A program made the position numbers and the translations under genes. The notes beneath the pieces were generated by a model. That model worked only from the letters and a program-made list of their open reading frames with translations, was not told where the DNA came from and searched no databases. Below, one piece after another: positions 33,786-43,546 of a DNA stretch of 64,000 nt. Origin of the DNA: Arthrobacter sp. H35-D1 (GTDB lineage Bacteria > Actinomycetota > Actinomycetes > Actinomycetales > Micrococcaceae); assembly GCF_030063185.1 (NCBI RefSeq), contig NZ_JASISP010000007.1, positions 1 through 64,000 of the forward strand, given 5' to 3'. The stretch's first letter is position 1; each line of letters opens with the position of its first letter.

Positions 33786-34566
33786 CGTTGCGCTCCTCCT
33801 CGGTCGGTTCGAGGGCGCCTGTCATCAAGGCGACGACCTCGGCCATACTGCGTACGTTGGGGTCGACGACGGCTGCGCGCTTGCCCAAGCGATGTACATG
33901 GATCCGGTCGGCGACGTCAAAGACGTGGGGCATGTCGTGACTAATCAGAATCACGGGCAGGCCACGTTCCCGGATTTGACGGATGAGGTCCATAACCATT
34001 CCGGATTCCTTAACACCAAGGGCAGCTGTGGGCTCGTCCATGATGATCACGCGTTTGCCAAAGGCCGCGGACCTAACCACAGCCACACCCTGTCTCTGTC
34101 CACCTGAGAGAGTTTCAACTGTCTGTGTTGCGGACCTGATGCCGATCTTCAGATCTGCAAGGTGGCGCATGGATTCCGACCGCATCCAAGGCTTGTCGAG
34201 TTGGCGAAGTACGTTGCCCATAAATCCCTTCTTGCGAACCTCCCGGCCAAGGAAAACGTTGCTTGCAATGTCCAGAGCGGGGATCACCGATAGATCCTGA
34301 TAGACCGTTTCAATTCCGTGGTGCCTGGCATCGAGCGTTGTCTTGAATCGAACGGGCTTGCCGTCCATCTTGATCTCCCCGGAATCGGGGACCAATGCAC
34401 CGGAGAGGGCCTTGATCAGGCTTGATTTCCCTGCCCCGTTGTCGCCGATAACGGCCAGCACTTCGCCGGCACGCAACTCAAAATCCGCCCCATTTATCGC
34501 TGTTACCGAGCCATAGCGCTTCACTAAGTTATGGGCTTGTAGCACGCGAGTGTGCGATGTAGTCAC
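33775..34566 (-). CDS. Sugar ABC transporter ATP-binding protein, FrcA-like
   Basis: 263 residues from the GTG at 34566, supported by AGGAGGACTCA directly upstream and a GTGA overlap with the permease gene. Longer in-frame extension is out of family. It has one nucleotide-binding domain, as in FrcA, not the duplicated domain of RbsA/XylG. Walker A is GDNGAGKSSL, the signature LSGGQRQGV and Walker B RVIIMDEPTAAL; the switch His is in ILISHDMPHVF. It energises import through the neighbouring permease. Confidence 0.93.
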   Translation of the reverse strand: MTTSHTRVLQAHNLVKRYGSVTAINGADFELRAGEVLAVIGDNGAGKSSLIKALSGALVPDSGEIKMDGKPVRFKTTLDARHHGIETVYQDLSVIPALDIASNVFLGREVRKKGFMGNVLRQLDKPWMRSESMRHLADLKIGIRSATQTVETLSGGQRQGVAVVRSAAFGKRVIIMDEPTAALGVKESGMVMDLIRQIRERGLPVILISHDMPHVFDVADRIHVHRLGKRAAVVDPNVRSMAEVVALMTGALEPTEEERNGGA

Positions 34567-35555
34567 TGAGTCCTCCTGCGAGCCACTTGGTCGAAGGCCA
34601 CGGCCAAGATGACCAGCACCCCCGTGGCGATGTTTTGGTAGAGGTTGTCGACACCTATCAGAGTCAGTCCATTGCGCAGGACACCCACGATCAAAGTTCC
34701 AATCAGTGTTCCGACGATCGACCCCCGACCGCCAAAGAGACTGGTGCCGCCGATGACGACGGCGGTGATCGTGTCCAGGTTGGCAGTCTGGTAGGCGTTG
34801 GGGTCCGCATTGGGAATTCTTCCAAGTGCCGCCCATGCAGCGATCATGGCTATCACGCCGGTCATGATGTAGACCATGAGCAGCGTCCGGTTCGTCTTAA
34901 TTCCGGTGAAGCGAGCCGCAGTTGGGTTGCCACCTACAGCATAGACGTGCTGGCCGCCCGCAGTCTGGTTCAAGACATAGAAGCAGACAAGGTACACAAC
35001 GACCATCACCCCGACTCCCAGAGTCGTACGCCAGGCGCCAATTCCGAAGTCCTGTCCGAAGAATGTCAGGAGCGGTGATGTGACGGGATAAGTGGCAGAT
35101 CCGGCATACAACTGGCTGGCCGCCGCTACAGCTGTGAAGGTGCCCAACGTGACGATGAACGGGGGGAGACGGAGGAAAGACACCAAGGACCCATTGATCG
35201 CGCCAATGGCAACGCAGACTACGAGGGCGATGAGCAATGCGCCTACGCCGCCTGCGCTTTCAACGGTTTTGGCCATCACAATTGTTCCAAGCACTGCGAT
35301 GGCGCCGATGGAAAGGTCAATGCCAGCCGTGAGAATCACGATGGTCTGGGCTACTGCCAAGATGCCGATCACAATTGACTGCTGACCGATCAAGGAAAGA
35401 TTGTAGGGAGTGAGGAATCGGGGAGATCCTATCGAAAAGACAACTATGGCGAGGATGAGTGCAGCCAGCGGCCCCACGAGCGGTTGCCGTGCTACCCAAG
35501 TCCAGTCCCGGCTGGGTCGCGGCGGTCCGGATCTGATGGAATCCGTGGTGGTCAT
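34563..35555 (-). CDS. Sugar ABC transporter permease, FrcC/RbsC-like
   Basis: 330 residues with about ten hydrophobic segments of the BPD_transp_2 family. Landmarks are ILTAGIDLSIGAIAVLGTIVMAK near residue 80, GALLIALVVCVAIGAINGSLVSFLRLPPFIVTLGT, and the C-terminal GGTSLFGGRGSIVGTLIGTLIVGVLRNGLTLIGV. These permeases work as dimers with one ATPase and a periplasmic-type binding lipoprotein, both encoded beside it. Confidence 0.94.
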   Translation of the reverse strand: MTTTDSIRSGPPRPSRDWTWVARQPLVGPLAALILAIVVFSIGSPRFLTPYNLSLIGQQSIVIGILAVAQTIVILTAGIDLSIGAIAVLGTIVMAKTVESAGGVGALLIALVVCVAIGAINGSLVSFLRLPPFIVTLGTFTAVAAASQLYAGSATYPVTSPLLTFFGQDFGIGAWRTTLGVGVMVVVYLVCFYVLNQTAGGQHVYAVGGNPTAARFTGIKTNRTLLMVYIMTGVIAMIAAWAALGRIPNADPNAYQTANLDTITAVVIGGTSLFGGRGSIVGTLIGTLIVGVLRNGLTLIGVDNLYQNIATGVLVILAVAFDQVARRRTQ

Positions 35556-35639
35556 GAGTTGCCTCTCTGGGACGTGCAGCCTAAAGACACTGGTGCCTAT
35601 GCGCCCTCGTATGGCGCCCAGACCGTCAATTTACTGAAG

Positions 35640-36689
35640 TTATCCCCAGCAATTCTCCAAACCCCAAGCAGTATCTTTGGAATCTAGCCCTTCGACCGGC
35701 TGGTCCGTGATCAGCTGTGCCCCGGTGTCATTGAATCCGCTCGGCTTGGTGCCGTCCTGGGCAAACTTGACCACGGCGTCAACTCCCTCTTGGGCCATCT
35801 TGGCCGGGAACTGCATAACCGTCGCGCCGATCTTGCCGGCCTTGACGTTTTGGACGCCCGTACAGCTGCCGTCGATCGATGCCATGGTGATCTGCTTGGT
35901 CTTGCCTGCGGCCGAAATGGCCTGGTAGCCGCCAGCAGCGGCTGGCTCATTGATCGTGTAGACGGCATTGGCGTCAGGAACACGCTGGAGCAGGTTCTCC
36001 ATGGCTGTTTGTGCCTTGGTCTGGTCGCCGTTGGTCGTCTCCATGCCTGCGATCTCGGGCGAGCCGGACGCAATTCCCATGCCCTCCAGGAACCCGTCGT
36101 GCCTGAAGGTGTCCACCGTGCCACCGGGCGTTCCATCGAGCATGAGCAACTTCGGTGTCTTTGTACCCAGGGTTCCCTTGACCCACTTGCCTTCGAACAC
36201 GCCCGCCTGCTTGTTGTCAGTCGCAAACGTGGCATCGACCGCATCGGCCGGGTCGGTGGCCGTATCCAGGGCAATGACCACGACGCCGGCATCACGCGCC
36301 TGCTTGATGGCAGCCAGAATACCTGTGGACGAGTTCGGAGTGATGAGTATGCCTTTCACTCCTTGGCTGACGAGATTTTCGATGGCGGTTACTTGGCCCT
36401 CGTTGTCGCCGTCGAACTTGCCTGCGAGCGCTATCAGGTCGGCACCCTTTTTGGAGGCTTCGGCCTGTGCCGCTTCGCGCAACTTCACAAAATATGGGTT
36501 GGTGTCGGTTTTGGTGATCAGCCCAACTTTTACGTTAGCGGAACCACCGCCATTTGTGGCACCGGGGGTACCGTTGCCGCCACACGCCGTGGCGGCAAGG
36601 GCTAGTGCACCAGCCAACGCCAACGCCGACAGTGATCGGCGCATTCTGGTGTGCGGGGCAATCTTCCTGAAACTGCTGTACTTCGCCAT
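35640..36689 (-). CDS. Sugar ABC transporter substrate-binding lipoprotein, FrcB/RbsB-like
   Basis: 349 residues from the ATG at 36689 with AAAGGAG upstream; the in-frame extension to 37232 is antisense to the LacI gene. A basic N-terminus, hydrophobic core and lipobox LAATACGG (Cys36) give a lipoprotein signal. The mature part is a type I periplasmic-binding fold: VGLITKTDTNPYFVKLREAA, NLVSQGVKGILITPNSS, DAGVVVIALDTATDP, FATDNKQAGVFEGKWV and YTINEPAAAGGYQAI. It captures a monosaccharide, perhaps fructose, outside the membrane. It is the promoter-proximal gene of the minus-strand operon. Confidence 0.93.
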   Translation of the reverse strand: MAKYSSFRKIAPHTRMRRSLSALALAGALALAATACGGNGTPGATNGGGSANVKVGLITKTDTNPYFVKLREAAQAEASKKGADLIALAGKFDGDNEGQVTAIENLVSQGVKGILITPNSSTGILAAIKQARDAGVVVIALDTATDPADAVDATFATDNKQAGVFEGKWVKGTLGTKTPKLLMLDGTPGGTVDTFRHDGFLEGMGIASGSPEIAGMETTNGDQTKAQTAMENLLQRVPDANAVYTINEPAAAGGYQAISAAGKTKQITMASIDGSCTGVQNVKAGKIGATVMQFPAKMAQEGVDAVVKFAQDGTKPSGFNDTGAQLITDQPVEGLDSKDTAWGLENCWG

Positions 36690-36753
36690 CTGGACTCCTT
36701 TGGCCAGTGAGGCAGGGATCTGCCGTAGAGTGGCTCCACTGTAAGACTCCCGC

Positions 36754-36773
36754 AAACGCTTGCGCAAGCGTTT
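36754..36773. promoter_or_regulatory. Perfect 20-bp LacI-type operator in the divergent sugar promoter
   Basis: AAACGCTTGCGCAAGCGTTT is an exact inverted repeat with a central CpG-flanked TTGCGCAA, the form of LacI/GalR-family operators. It sits 65 bases before the binding-protein start and 58 before the regulator start, so it can control both operons and autoregulate the regulator. Confidence 0.8.
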
Positions 36774-36830
36774 AAAACAAATTAGCGTGATTCGTGTCAC
36801 CAGATGCGCAATTTCAACGCAGGAGGTCTC

Positions 36831-37832
36831 TTGGGCAAAATGGCAGATGTCGCCCGTGAGGCGGGTGTCTCCATCACCACCGTTTCGCATGTCCTCAATG
36901 AGACGCGCACGGTCAGCCCCAGTACTCGGCAACGAGTGCTGACCGCGATGGACACGACGCATTTTCGTCGTAATGCGCTGGCGACTGCTCTCGTGACGTC
37001 GCGCACGCATTCCATTGGACTGTCCATTTCCGCCCTGAGAAATCCATACTTCGCAAATTTGGTTCACAGTATCGAGAAGCGTGCATCCACCCGCGGCTAC
37101 AGCCTGGTGATGGGTGATTCGCATGACGACGAGCAGTGTGAAGAGGCGCTTCTTGGAACGCTTCTGGACCGCCAGGTTGACGGCATGATTATCGCTCCGG
37201 CACCGAACAGCGAATCCTCGAATCTTCCACACGTCATCAACGACGGAACACCGATGGTGCTAATCGACAGGCATGCCGATGTGGACTGTGACCAAGTGGC
37301 CCCGGACAATGTCGAGCCCACCCGCTTGATCACGAGTCACCTAATTGATCTGGGTCACACCTACATCGCGGCGGTGACCGGCCTGCCGGGGATCCAGTCC
37401 ACGATCGAGCGTGTCCAAGGGTTCGAGTCCGCCATATCCAACGCCGATTTTCCGGTCAAGACGACGATGATCGAGGGAAACTCCAAGGCCAAGGGAGCCT
37501 ATCGTGCAGTTCGCGAACTTTTTCACGACATGGAGTCACGCCCTACAGCTCTCGTTGTCCTCAACAATGCCATGACCATTGGCTGCATGCACGCATTGAG
37601 AGACCTCGGGCTCAAAGTGCCCAATGAGGTTGCCTTGGTGTGCTATGACGACTTCGAATGGGCCGATGTATTTGAACCCCGGCTGACTGCCATCGAACAA
37701 GACGTGAAGAGCATGGGCCGAGTTGCCGTGGACCTCCTGATCGACAGGATCGAAGGAAGTGAGGGGCCCCGCCAGGTTCTAAGGACTCATACCATCTACC
37801 ACCACCGGAATTCCTGCGGCTGTACCAATTAA
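36831..37832 (+). CDS. LacI-family transcriptional regulator
   Basis: 333 residues from the TTG at 36831, 4 bases after AGGAGG; ATG 36804 lies upstream of that site and ATG 36840 is 13 bases from it. The N-terminal helix-turn-helix MADVAREAGVSITTVSHVLNETRTVS and the hinge precede a sugar-binding core (RTHSIGLSISALRNPYFANLVHSI, DGMIIAPAPNSES, VLIDRHAD, LVCYDDFEWADVFEPRLTAIEQ). It probably represses the divergent import operon and its own unit through the palindrome at 36754. The likely inducer is the imported sugar or its phosphate. The aldolase gene follows 14 bases later. Confidence 0.93.
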   Translation: MGKMADVAREAGVSITTVSHVLNETRTVSPSTRQRVLTAMDTTHFRRNALATALVTSRTHSIGLSISALRNPYFANLVHSIEKRASTRGYSLVMGDSHDDEQCEEALLGTLLDRQVDGMIIAPAPNSESSNLPHVINDGTPMVLIDRHADVDCDQVAPDNVEPTRLITSHLIDLGHTYIAAVTGLPGIQSTIERVQGFESAISNADFPVKTTMIEGNSKAKGAYRAVRELFHDMESRPTALVVLNNAMTIGCMHALRDLGLKVPNEVALVCYDDFEWADVFEPRLTAIEQDVKSMGRVAVDLLIDRIEGSEGPRQVLRTHTIYHHRNSCGCTN

Positions 37833-37846
37833 TCAAGGAGCATGCC

Positions 37847-38866
37847 ATGCCAATCGCTACCCCCGCCGAGTACGCGCAAATGTTGGACACCGCAAAAAAA
37901 GAAAGATACGCCTACCCTGCAATCAACGTCACCTCGTCTCAAACCCTCAACGCGGCACTGGCCGGCTTCGCCGAGGCGGAAAGTGACGGCATTATTCAGG
38001 TCTCGGTGGGCACCGCGCAGTACCTGTCGGGCGTCGTGCAGAATCGGGTTGCCGGTTCTTTGGCACTGGCATTATATGCCCACGAAGTAGCCAAACTATA
38101 CAACGTGAAGATAGCCCTGCACACCGATCATTGCCCCGAAGCCAACCTCCAAGACTGGGTTTTGCCACTCCTGGAGCACTCCATCAAACGTGTGAAGAGT
38201 GGACTTTTGCCGCTGTACCAATCTCATATGTGGGACGGATCAGCGCTGCCTCTGTCCAACAATCTGCAGATCGCACAACGATTGCTCACCATGTCCCAGC
38301 AGGCAAAAACGATTCTCGAAGTGGAAGTTGGCGTCGTTGGCGGTGAGGAAGATGGCATCGTCGGTGCCATTGACGAGCGGCTATACACAACCGTTGACGA
38401 TGTCCGACAGCTTGTGGAAGCACTGGGAACCGGCCACAAAGGTCGGTATATGGCTGCATTGACGTTTGGCAATGTCCATGGTGCCTACAAACCAGGGAAG
38501 GTGAAACTCAGGCCAGAATTGCTGGGTGAAATTCAGGCATCACTGGCACAACAGGCGGGTGCCGACCGACCACTGGACTTGGTGTTCCACGGGGGGTCCG
38601 GCTCAACCCGTGAAGAAATAAGTGAAGCCGTGAGCCACGGGGTGGTCAAAATGAATATAGACTCCGACACCCAATACGCATTTACACGGTCCATTGCTGG
38701 TTTCATGCTGTCCCACTACAACGAAGTCCTCAAGATAGACGGTGAGATGGGCATAAAGAAGTCTTATGATCCGCGGTCGTGGGGGGCGCCTGCCGAACAG
38801 GCCATGTCGGCCCGAGTCGTGGAGGCCGCCCAACAGCTCGGATCTGCCAGCCGGTCTTTGAACTAG
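37847..38866 (+). CDS. Class II fructose-bisphosphate aldolase
   Basis: 339 residues, AAGGAG 8 bases upstream. It splits a ketose-1,6-bisphosphate into dihydroxyacetone phosphate and an aldehyde phosphate using Zn. Metal ligands appear in KIALHTDHCPEANL (His92 and His95 with Asp94 the catalytic acid), in the Glu-bearing LEVEVGVVGGEEDG, in GNVHGAYKPG and in VFHGGSGS; NIDSDTQYAFTR is the phosphate/K+ site. This is class IIA, the FbaA type. Co-transcription with the LacI regulator of a sugar importer suggests it is a dedicated copy for the imported ketose and not the housekeeping enzyme. Confidence 0.93.
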   Translation: MPIATPAEYAQMLDTAKKERYAYPAINVTSSQTLNAALAGFAEAESDGIIQVSVGTAQYLSGVVQNRVAGSLALALYAHEVAKLYNVKIALHTDHCPEANLQDWVLPLLEHSIKRVKSGLLPLYQSHMWDGSALPLSNNLQIAQRLLTMSQQAKTILEVEVGVVGGEEDGIVGAIDERLYTTVDDVRQLVEALGTGHKGRYMAALTFGNVHGAYKPGKVKLRPELLGEIQASLAQQAGADRPLDLVFHGGSGSTREEISEAVSHGVVKMNIDSDTQYAFTRSIAGFMLSHYNEVLKIDGEMGIKKSYDPRSWGAPAEQAMSARVVEAAQQLGSASRSLN

Positions 38867-39037
38867 CTAAAGGAACTGTGCAAAAAGGCTGATGATGAAA
38901 GTCCTGAACAGGTGTCCTGGGGGGACTCGGGGCACGATCTCGTAGAATCCGGGGTGGGCGAGTCTGGCATCATCCATCCATGCGGATTTTGGCGTAGATC
39001 GAAGAACATGGCCGCTTTCGACTCCGGACGTTTTGGC

Positions 39038-39508
39038 TTATTCAAGCCCGGCCCTGATGGCCTCGTCGAGGGAAACCATCGAGGTCACCGACGTGTCGAG
39101 CGCGAAACGCCGCCCTGTCATGGTTTCCGGCAGGATGCGCACGAGGTGTGCACCTCCAACCCCTTGCCAGGGAAACAGCCCTCGTGCGGTGGTGTTGAGG
39201 GCATGACCCTCGGAGGAGGCGAATTCTGCGTGCCCCTTGATGACCACGCTCCAAGCCTTTCCCAGCTTCTCATTCACGGCATCGACCTCAAAGGCGACGC
39301 GTCCATCAGCGTTGATGGCGTTCATCTTGGTGCCGTCACCGGTCCGAAACAGGAGAGACTCACCATCAATCTGGTAATTGACAGGGAAAACGTCCGGACG
39401 GCCGTCCACGGTCACGGCAAGCCGACCAACAGATGTTTGGGAAAGGAACGTCCAGCATTCCGTGGCTGTCAGGATTACGGCCTTCGGGGCCACCGCATTT
39501 GCTCTCAT
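39038..39508 (-). CDS. Pyridoxamine-5'-phosphate-oxidase-like flavin/F420 protein 1
   Basis: 156 residues. Split-barrel fold with LSQTSVGRLAVTVDGRPDVFPVNYQIDGESLLFRTGDGTK, AFEVDAVNEKLGKAWSVVIKGHA and LFPWQGVGGAHLVRILPETMTGRRF. Proteins with this pattern bind FMN or F420 and are common in actinobacterial dormancy and nitro-stress regulons. A second copy is encoded at 40335-40805. A DosR-like box (39541-39560) lies 33 bases upstream of its start, and the universal stress protein gene diverges on the other side of the same intergenic region. Confidence 0.88.
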   Translation of the reverse strand: MRANAVAPKAVILTATECWTFLSQTSVGRLAVTVDGRPDVFPVNYQIDGESLLFRTGDGTKMNAINADGRVAFEVDAVNEKLGKAWSVVIKGHAEFASSEGHALNTTARGLFPWQGVGGAHLVRILPETMTGRRFALDTSVTSMVSLDEAIRAGLE

Positions 39509-39540
39509 GGAATGACACTACGGTCCGGCAGTCCCGGCAG

Positions 39541-39560
39541 ACAGGGCACAAAGTCCCGAA
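39541..39560 (-). promoter_or_regulatory. DosR-like box A
   Basis: On the minus strand this reads TTCGGGACTTTGTGCCCTGT. The core GGGACTTTGTGCCC resembles the mycobacterial DosR/DevR consensus TTSGGGACTWWAGTCCCSAA. It is placed 33 bases upstream of the PPOX-like gene start and shares 17 identical bases with box B. Confidence 0.6.
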
Positions 39561-39618
39561 TCCAGGCGGGACGGGCCACAGCGGCGCCGGAACCGAGAGC
39601 GGCAGGTCACCGGCACGG

Positions 39619-39638
39619 GTGGGGACTTTGTGCCCTGT
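39619..39638 (+). promoter_or_regulatory. DosR-like box B
   Basis: GTGGGGACTTTGTGCCCTGT, an inverted copy of box A (17 identical contiguous bases), about 94 bases before the universal stress protein start. The symmetric placement at a divergent promoter fits control of both genes by the response regulator encoded at 42702-43376. Confidence 0.6.
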
Positions 39639-39731
39639 GCGGCGCTGCCGTGCAGCGGCGACCATTGGAGCTGACAGGCCGTGCCATCCGGGGTGCGGCC
39701 AGCAGTTGACAGGTGAAAGAAGGTAGCCGCC

Positions 39732-40247
39732 GTGGACGCGTCGAAGCCCCGTGAAAATTTGCACATTGTGGTGGGAGTGGATGGTTCCCCGGAATCCGTC
39801 CTGGCATTGAAGTGGGCGCAAAAGCTGGCCGCCCCCTTGGGTGCGACCATCAAGGCCGTCTCGGCGTGGCGCCCGGAAGTGGTATTTGCCCCCTACTCCA
39901 TTCCGGAGTGGGACAGCGAGGGAGTTGTCGCCAAACAGCAAGGCCAAGCCCTGCTGGAGGCTTTTGGGGGCAATCCGCCCCAGGGGCTGGTCCGCGAGAG
40001 CCACCGAGGACAAGCGGCACAGGTATTGATCGATGCAGGAAACCAGGCGCAGATGCTCATTGTTGGATCTCGGGGCCATGGAGGGTTCAAGGGGATGCTG
40101 CTGGGGTCGGTCAGCTCGGCGTGTGCCGCACATGCCAAGTGCCCGGTGCTGGTGGTTCACTCGGCCGTGGACGCAGTCTCAGCTCAGGAGGCGGCCGGGG
40201 CAGACGCCGAGCATCTCGAGGTGCAGGAGCCCACCGGCGAGATCTGA
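39732..40247 (+). CDS. Universal stress protein
   Basis: 171 residues from GTG with GAAGG upstream. UspA fold: NLHIVVGVDGSPESVLALKWAQKLAAPLGA at the N-terminus and the ATP-binding motif GSRGHGGFKGMLLGSVSSACAAHAKCPVLVV (G-x2-G-x9-G-S) at the C-terminus. ATP-binding USPs are core members of DosR regulons in mycobacteria. It is flanked by two PPOX-like genes and preceded by DosR-like box B. A strong hairpin follows at 40271. Confidence 0.93.
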   Translation: MDASKPRENLHIVVGVDGSPESVLALKWAQKLAAPLGATIKAVSAWRPEVVFAPYSIPEWDSEGVVAKQQGQALLEAFGGNPPQGLVRESHRGQAAQVLIDAGNQAQMLIVGSRGHGGFKGMLLGSVSSACAAHAKCPVLVVHSAVDAVSAQEAAGADAEHLEVQEPTGEI

Positions 40248-40270
40248 GTTTTCAAAAAAACCGAGTATGC

Positions 40271-40309
40271 AAGCGGGCAGGCCCAAACTAATCGACGGCC
40301 TGCTCGCTT
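40271..40309. terminator. Bidirectional hairpin terminator
   Basis: AAGCGGGCAGGCC and GGCCTGCTCGCTT form a 13-bp stem with one mismatch around a 13-base loop. The run of seven A just before it at 40254-40260 becomes a U-tract for minus-strand transcripts. It lies between the convergent universal stress protein and PPOX-like genes and can stop both. Confidence 0.75.
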
Positions 40310-40334
40310 CCATGCCGGTTTCCGGCTCCCCATG

Positions 40335-40805
40335 TTATTCCGGGTAGGTCTGGCGCGCATTGGCGTACGCAGTCCACCACTCCGCTGGAGGGGTGACGTG
40401 GAACCTGCGTCCGGTGGTGGAAGTGGGGGAAATGCGCACGAAGGTGTCCTTGCGTCCGGGGTGCCACGGAAAAAGCTTGAGCGAAAAGCTGTCCAACAGG
40501 CTGTCCGTTGAAGTCATTGGTTCTGCGGATCCCTTCACCACCACGCTCCAAGCCAGGCCTGTGTCCGGGTCCACTCCGTCAGCTTCCACGGCAACGGGAT
40601 GGCCCCTGCGTACCGCAGCAAGCTTGGTGCCTTCCCCTGTGCGAAAGACAAGCGTGCCGTGGTCAACGGTGAAATTGATGGGGAAGATGTTGGGGTGATC
40701 CACGTCCCAGACGGCGACCCGGCCAAAAGAGACCGAGCGAAGCAGTGCCCAGCATTCGTTTACCGGCAGCGCTTCCGTGCTTGTGGGTGATGGTTTCTTC
40801 GTCAT
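40335..40805 (-). CDS. Pyridoxamine-5'-phosphate-oxidase-like flavin/F420 protein 2
   Basis: 156 residues from the ATG at 40805; a frame to 40865 is less likely. It is a paralogue of the protein at 39038-39508: ECWALLRSVSFGRVAVWDVDHPNIFPINFTVDHGTLVFRTGEGTK, AVEADGVDPDTGLAWSVVVKGSA, LFPWHPGRKDTFVRISPTSTTGRRF. The conserved FP-V/I-N and FRTG-x-GTK match the flavin-binding strand and loop. The histidine kinase gene diverges from it, and a degenerate DosR-like box (40841-40854) lies 36 bases upstream of its start. Confidence 0.88.
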   Translation of the reverse strand: MTKKPSPTSTEALPVNECWALLRSVSFGRVAVWDVDHPNIFPINFTVDHGTLVFRTGEGTKLAAVRRGHPVAVEADGVDPDTGLAWSVVVKGSAEPMTSTDSLLDSFSLKLFPWHPGRKDTFVRISPTSTTGRRFHVTPPAEWWTAYANARQTYPE

Positions 40806-40840
40806 GGCACGAGCATAAGCCGGTTTCGCGGCTGCCAGTA

Positions 40841-40854
40841 GGGAACAAGGACCC
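40841..40854. promoter_or_regulatory. Degenerate DosR-like box D
   Basis: GGGAACAAGGACCC, whose reverse complement GGGTCCTTGTTCCC matches 11 of 14 positions of GGGACTTTGTGCCC. It is positioned upstream of the second PPOX-like gene and between it and the histidine kinase gene. Confidence 0.35.
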
Positions 40855-40947
40855 ACACAGTACATGGCAGGGCTCTTGCACGGTGGCGTATCCTGACCAC
40901 AAGGGGCGGGTACCAGCCAGGCGCCCGGTTTCAGCCACGGACTTTAA

Positions 40948-42669
<1,722 letters not shown>

Positions 42670-42678
42670 GCGGTTGGC

Positions 42679-42692
42679 CGGTGGATCCACCG
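42679..42692. terminator. Short palindrome between convergent kinase and regulator genes
   Basis: CGGTGGATCCACCG is a perfect palindrome in the 32-base gap between the stops of the histidine kinase and the response regulator. It could form a small hairpin terminator for both strands; there is no clear U-tract. Confidence 0.35.
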
Positions 42693-42701
42693 CCCGGAAG
42701 G

Positions 42702-43376
42702 CTATCTTCGGGTGATGTACACCGCTGCCTGGGTCCTTCGTTCGAAGCCAAGCTTTGCCAACAGCGAAGATACGTAGTTCTTCACGGTCTTTTCGGCGAG
42801 GAAGAGCTCGTCCCCGATTTGCCGGTTGGTCATTCCTTGGCCGATGAGCGCCAGAACTCGCCGTTCCTGGGCGGTCAGGCTGGCCATGCGGGGATCCGGG
42901 GGAACGGGGTCGGCCAGGCCTTCGATGATTTTTCGCTTCAGCGCAGCATCGAACAGGGATTTGCCGTTGGCGGCCAGTTTGATGGCGGTCAGCAGGTCCG
43001 TGCCACCAATTTCCTTCAGCACATAGCCGGACGCGCCTGCCAGCACGGCACCCCGGAGAGCCTGCTCGTCGTCGTAGCTGGTCAGGATCAGGCACCTGAG
43101 GGTTGGATCGACAGAACGAACGTCACGGCATACTTCGATCCCGGTGCCGTCAGGCAGCCGCGCGTCCAACACGGACACGTCCGGACGCAGTGCCGGAATT
43201 AGGCGCGTGGCCTCGGCCGCAGTGCCGCAGGACCCGACCACGGTGAAGCCCTGCCCCTCCAGCAGTTCCGCAAGGCCCAGCCGCACCAATTCATGGTCGT
43301 CCAAGATAAAGACGCGAATGGGCGGCGGCACATCCTCAGTGGCAGATTGCTGACTCACAGTCATCTCCTCCGTCAT
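42702..43376 (-). CDS. LuxR-type response regulator, DosR/DevR-like
   Basis: 224 residues from the ATG at 43376 (AAGGA upstream); ATG 43364 directly after GGAGGAG is an alternative. Receiver: DD in FILDDHELVRLGL, phospho-acceptor Asp71 in SVLDARLPDG, Lys121 in YVLKEIGG. Helix-turn-helix: LTAQERRVLALIGQGMTNRQIGDELFLAEKTVKNYVSSLLAKLGFERRTQAAVY. The AEKTVKNYVSSLLAKL recognition helix is nearly that of mycobacterial DosR, which fits the DosR-like boxes found in this region, including one 123 bases upstream of its own start (autoregulation). With the GAF kinase it likely controls the universal stress and PPOX-like proteins under low oxygen or redox stress. Confidence 0.92.
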   Translation of the reverse strand: MTEEMTVSQQSATEDVPPPIRVFILDDHELVRLGLAELLEGQGFTVVGSCGTAAEATRLIPALRPDVSVLDARLPDGTGIEVCRDVRSVDPTLRCLILTSYDDEQALRGAVLAGASGYVLKEIGGTDLLTAIKLAANGKSLFDAALKRKIIEGLADPVPPDPRMASLTAQERRVLALIGQGMTNRQIGDELFLAEKTVKNYVSSLLAKLGFERRTQAAVYITRR

Positions 43377-43498
43377 GTCCTTGCAGAGCTCCGAATCCCC
43401 GCCCGACGAGCATCGCCCAAGATGGCATGACGCCCTCCTTGACATGGGTCCGCACTGATAGTGAATACTTCCATGCTGCCCCACGGACCATGGGCGTG

Positions 43499-43518
43499 CA
43501 ATGGTACAAAGTCCCCAA
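43499..43518 (-). promoter_or_regulatory. DosR-like box C upstream of the response regulator
   Basis: On the minus strand TTGGGGACTTTGTACCATTG, matching 12 of 14 positions of the GGGACTTTGTGCCC core of boxes A and B. It is 123 bases upstream of the regulator start, between it and the end of the MaoC gene, and suggests positive autoregulation as known for DosR. Confidence 0.55.
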
Positions 43519-43546
43519 TCCGCTGGTGCCGTTGCAACTTCGCAAA

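Noticed and set aside
36690-37232. Long N-terminal extension of the sugar-binding protein
   Set aside because: It is antisense to the LacI gene and lies before a perfect Shine-Dalgarno and lipoprotein signal at 36689.
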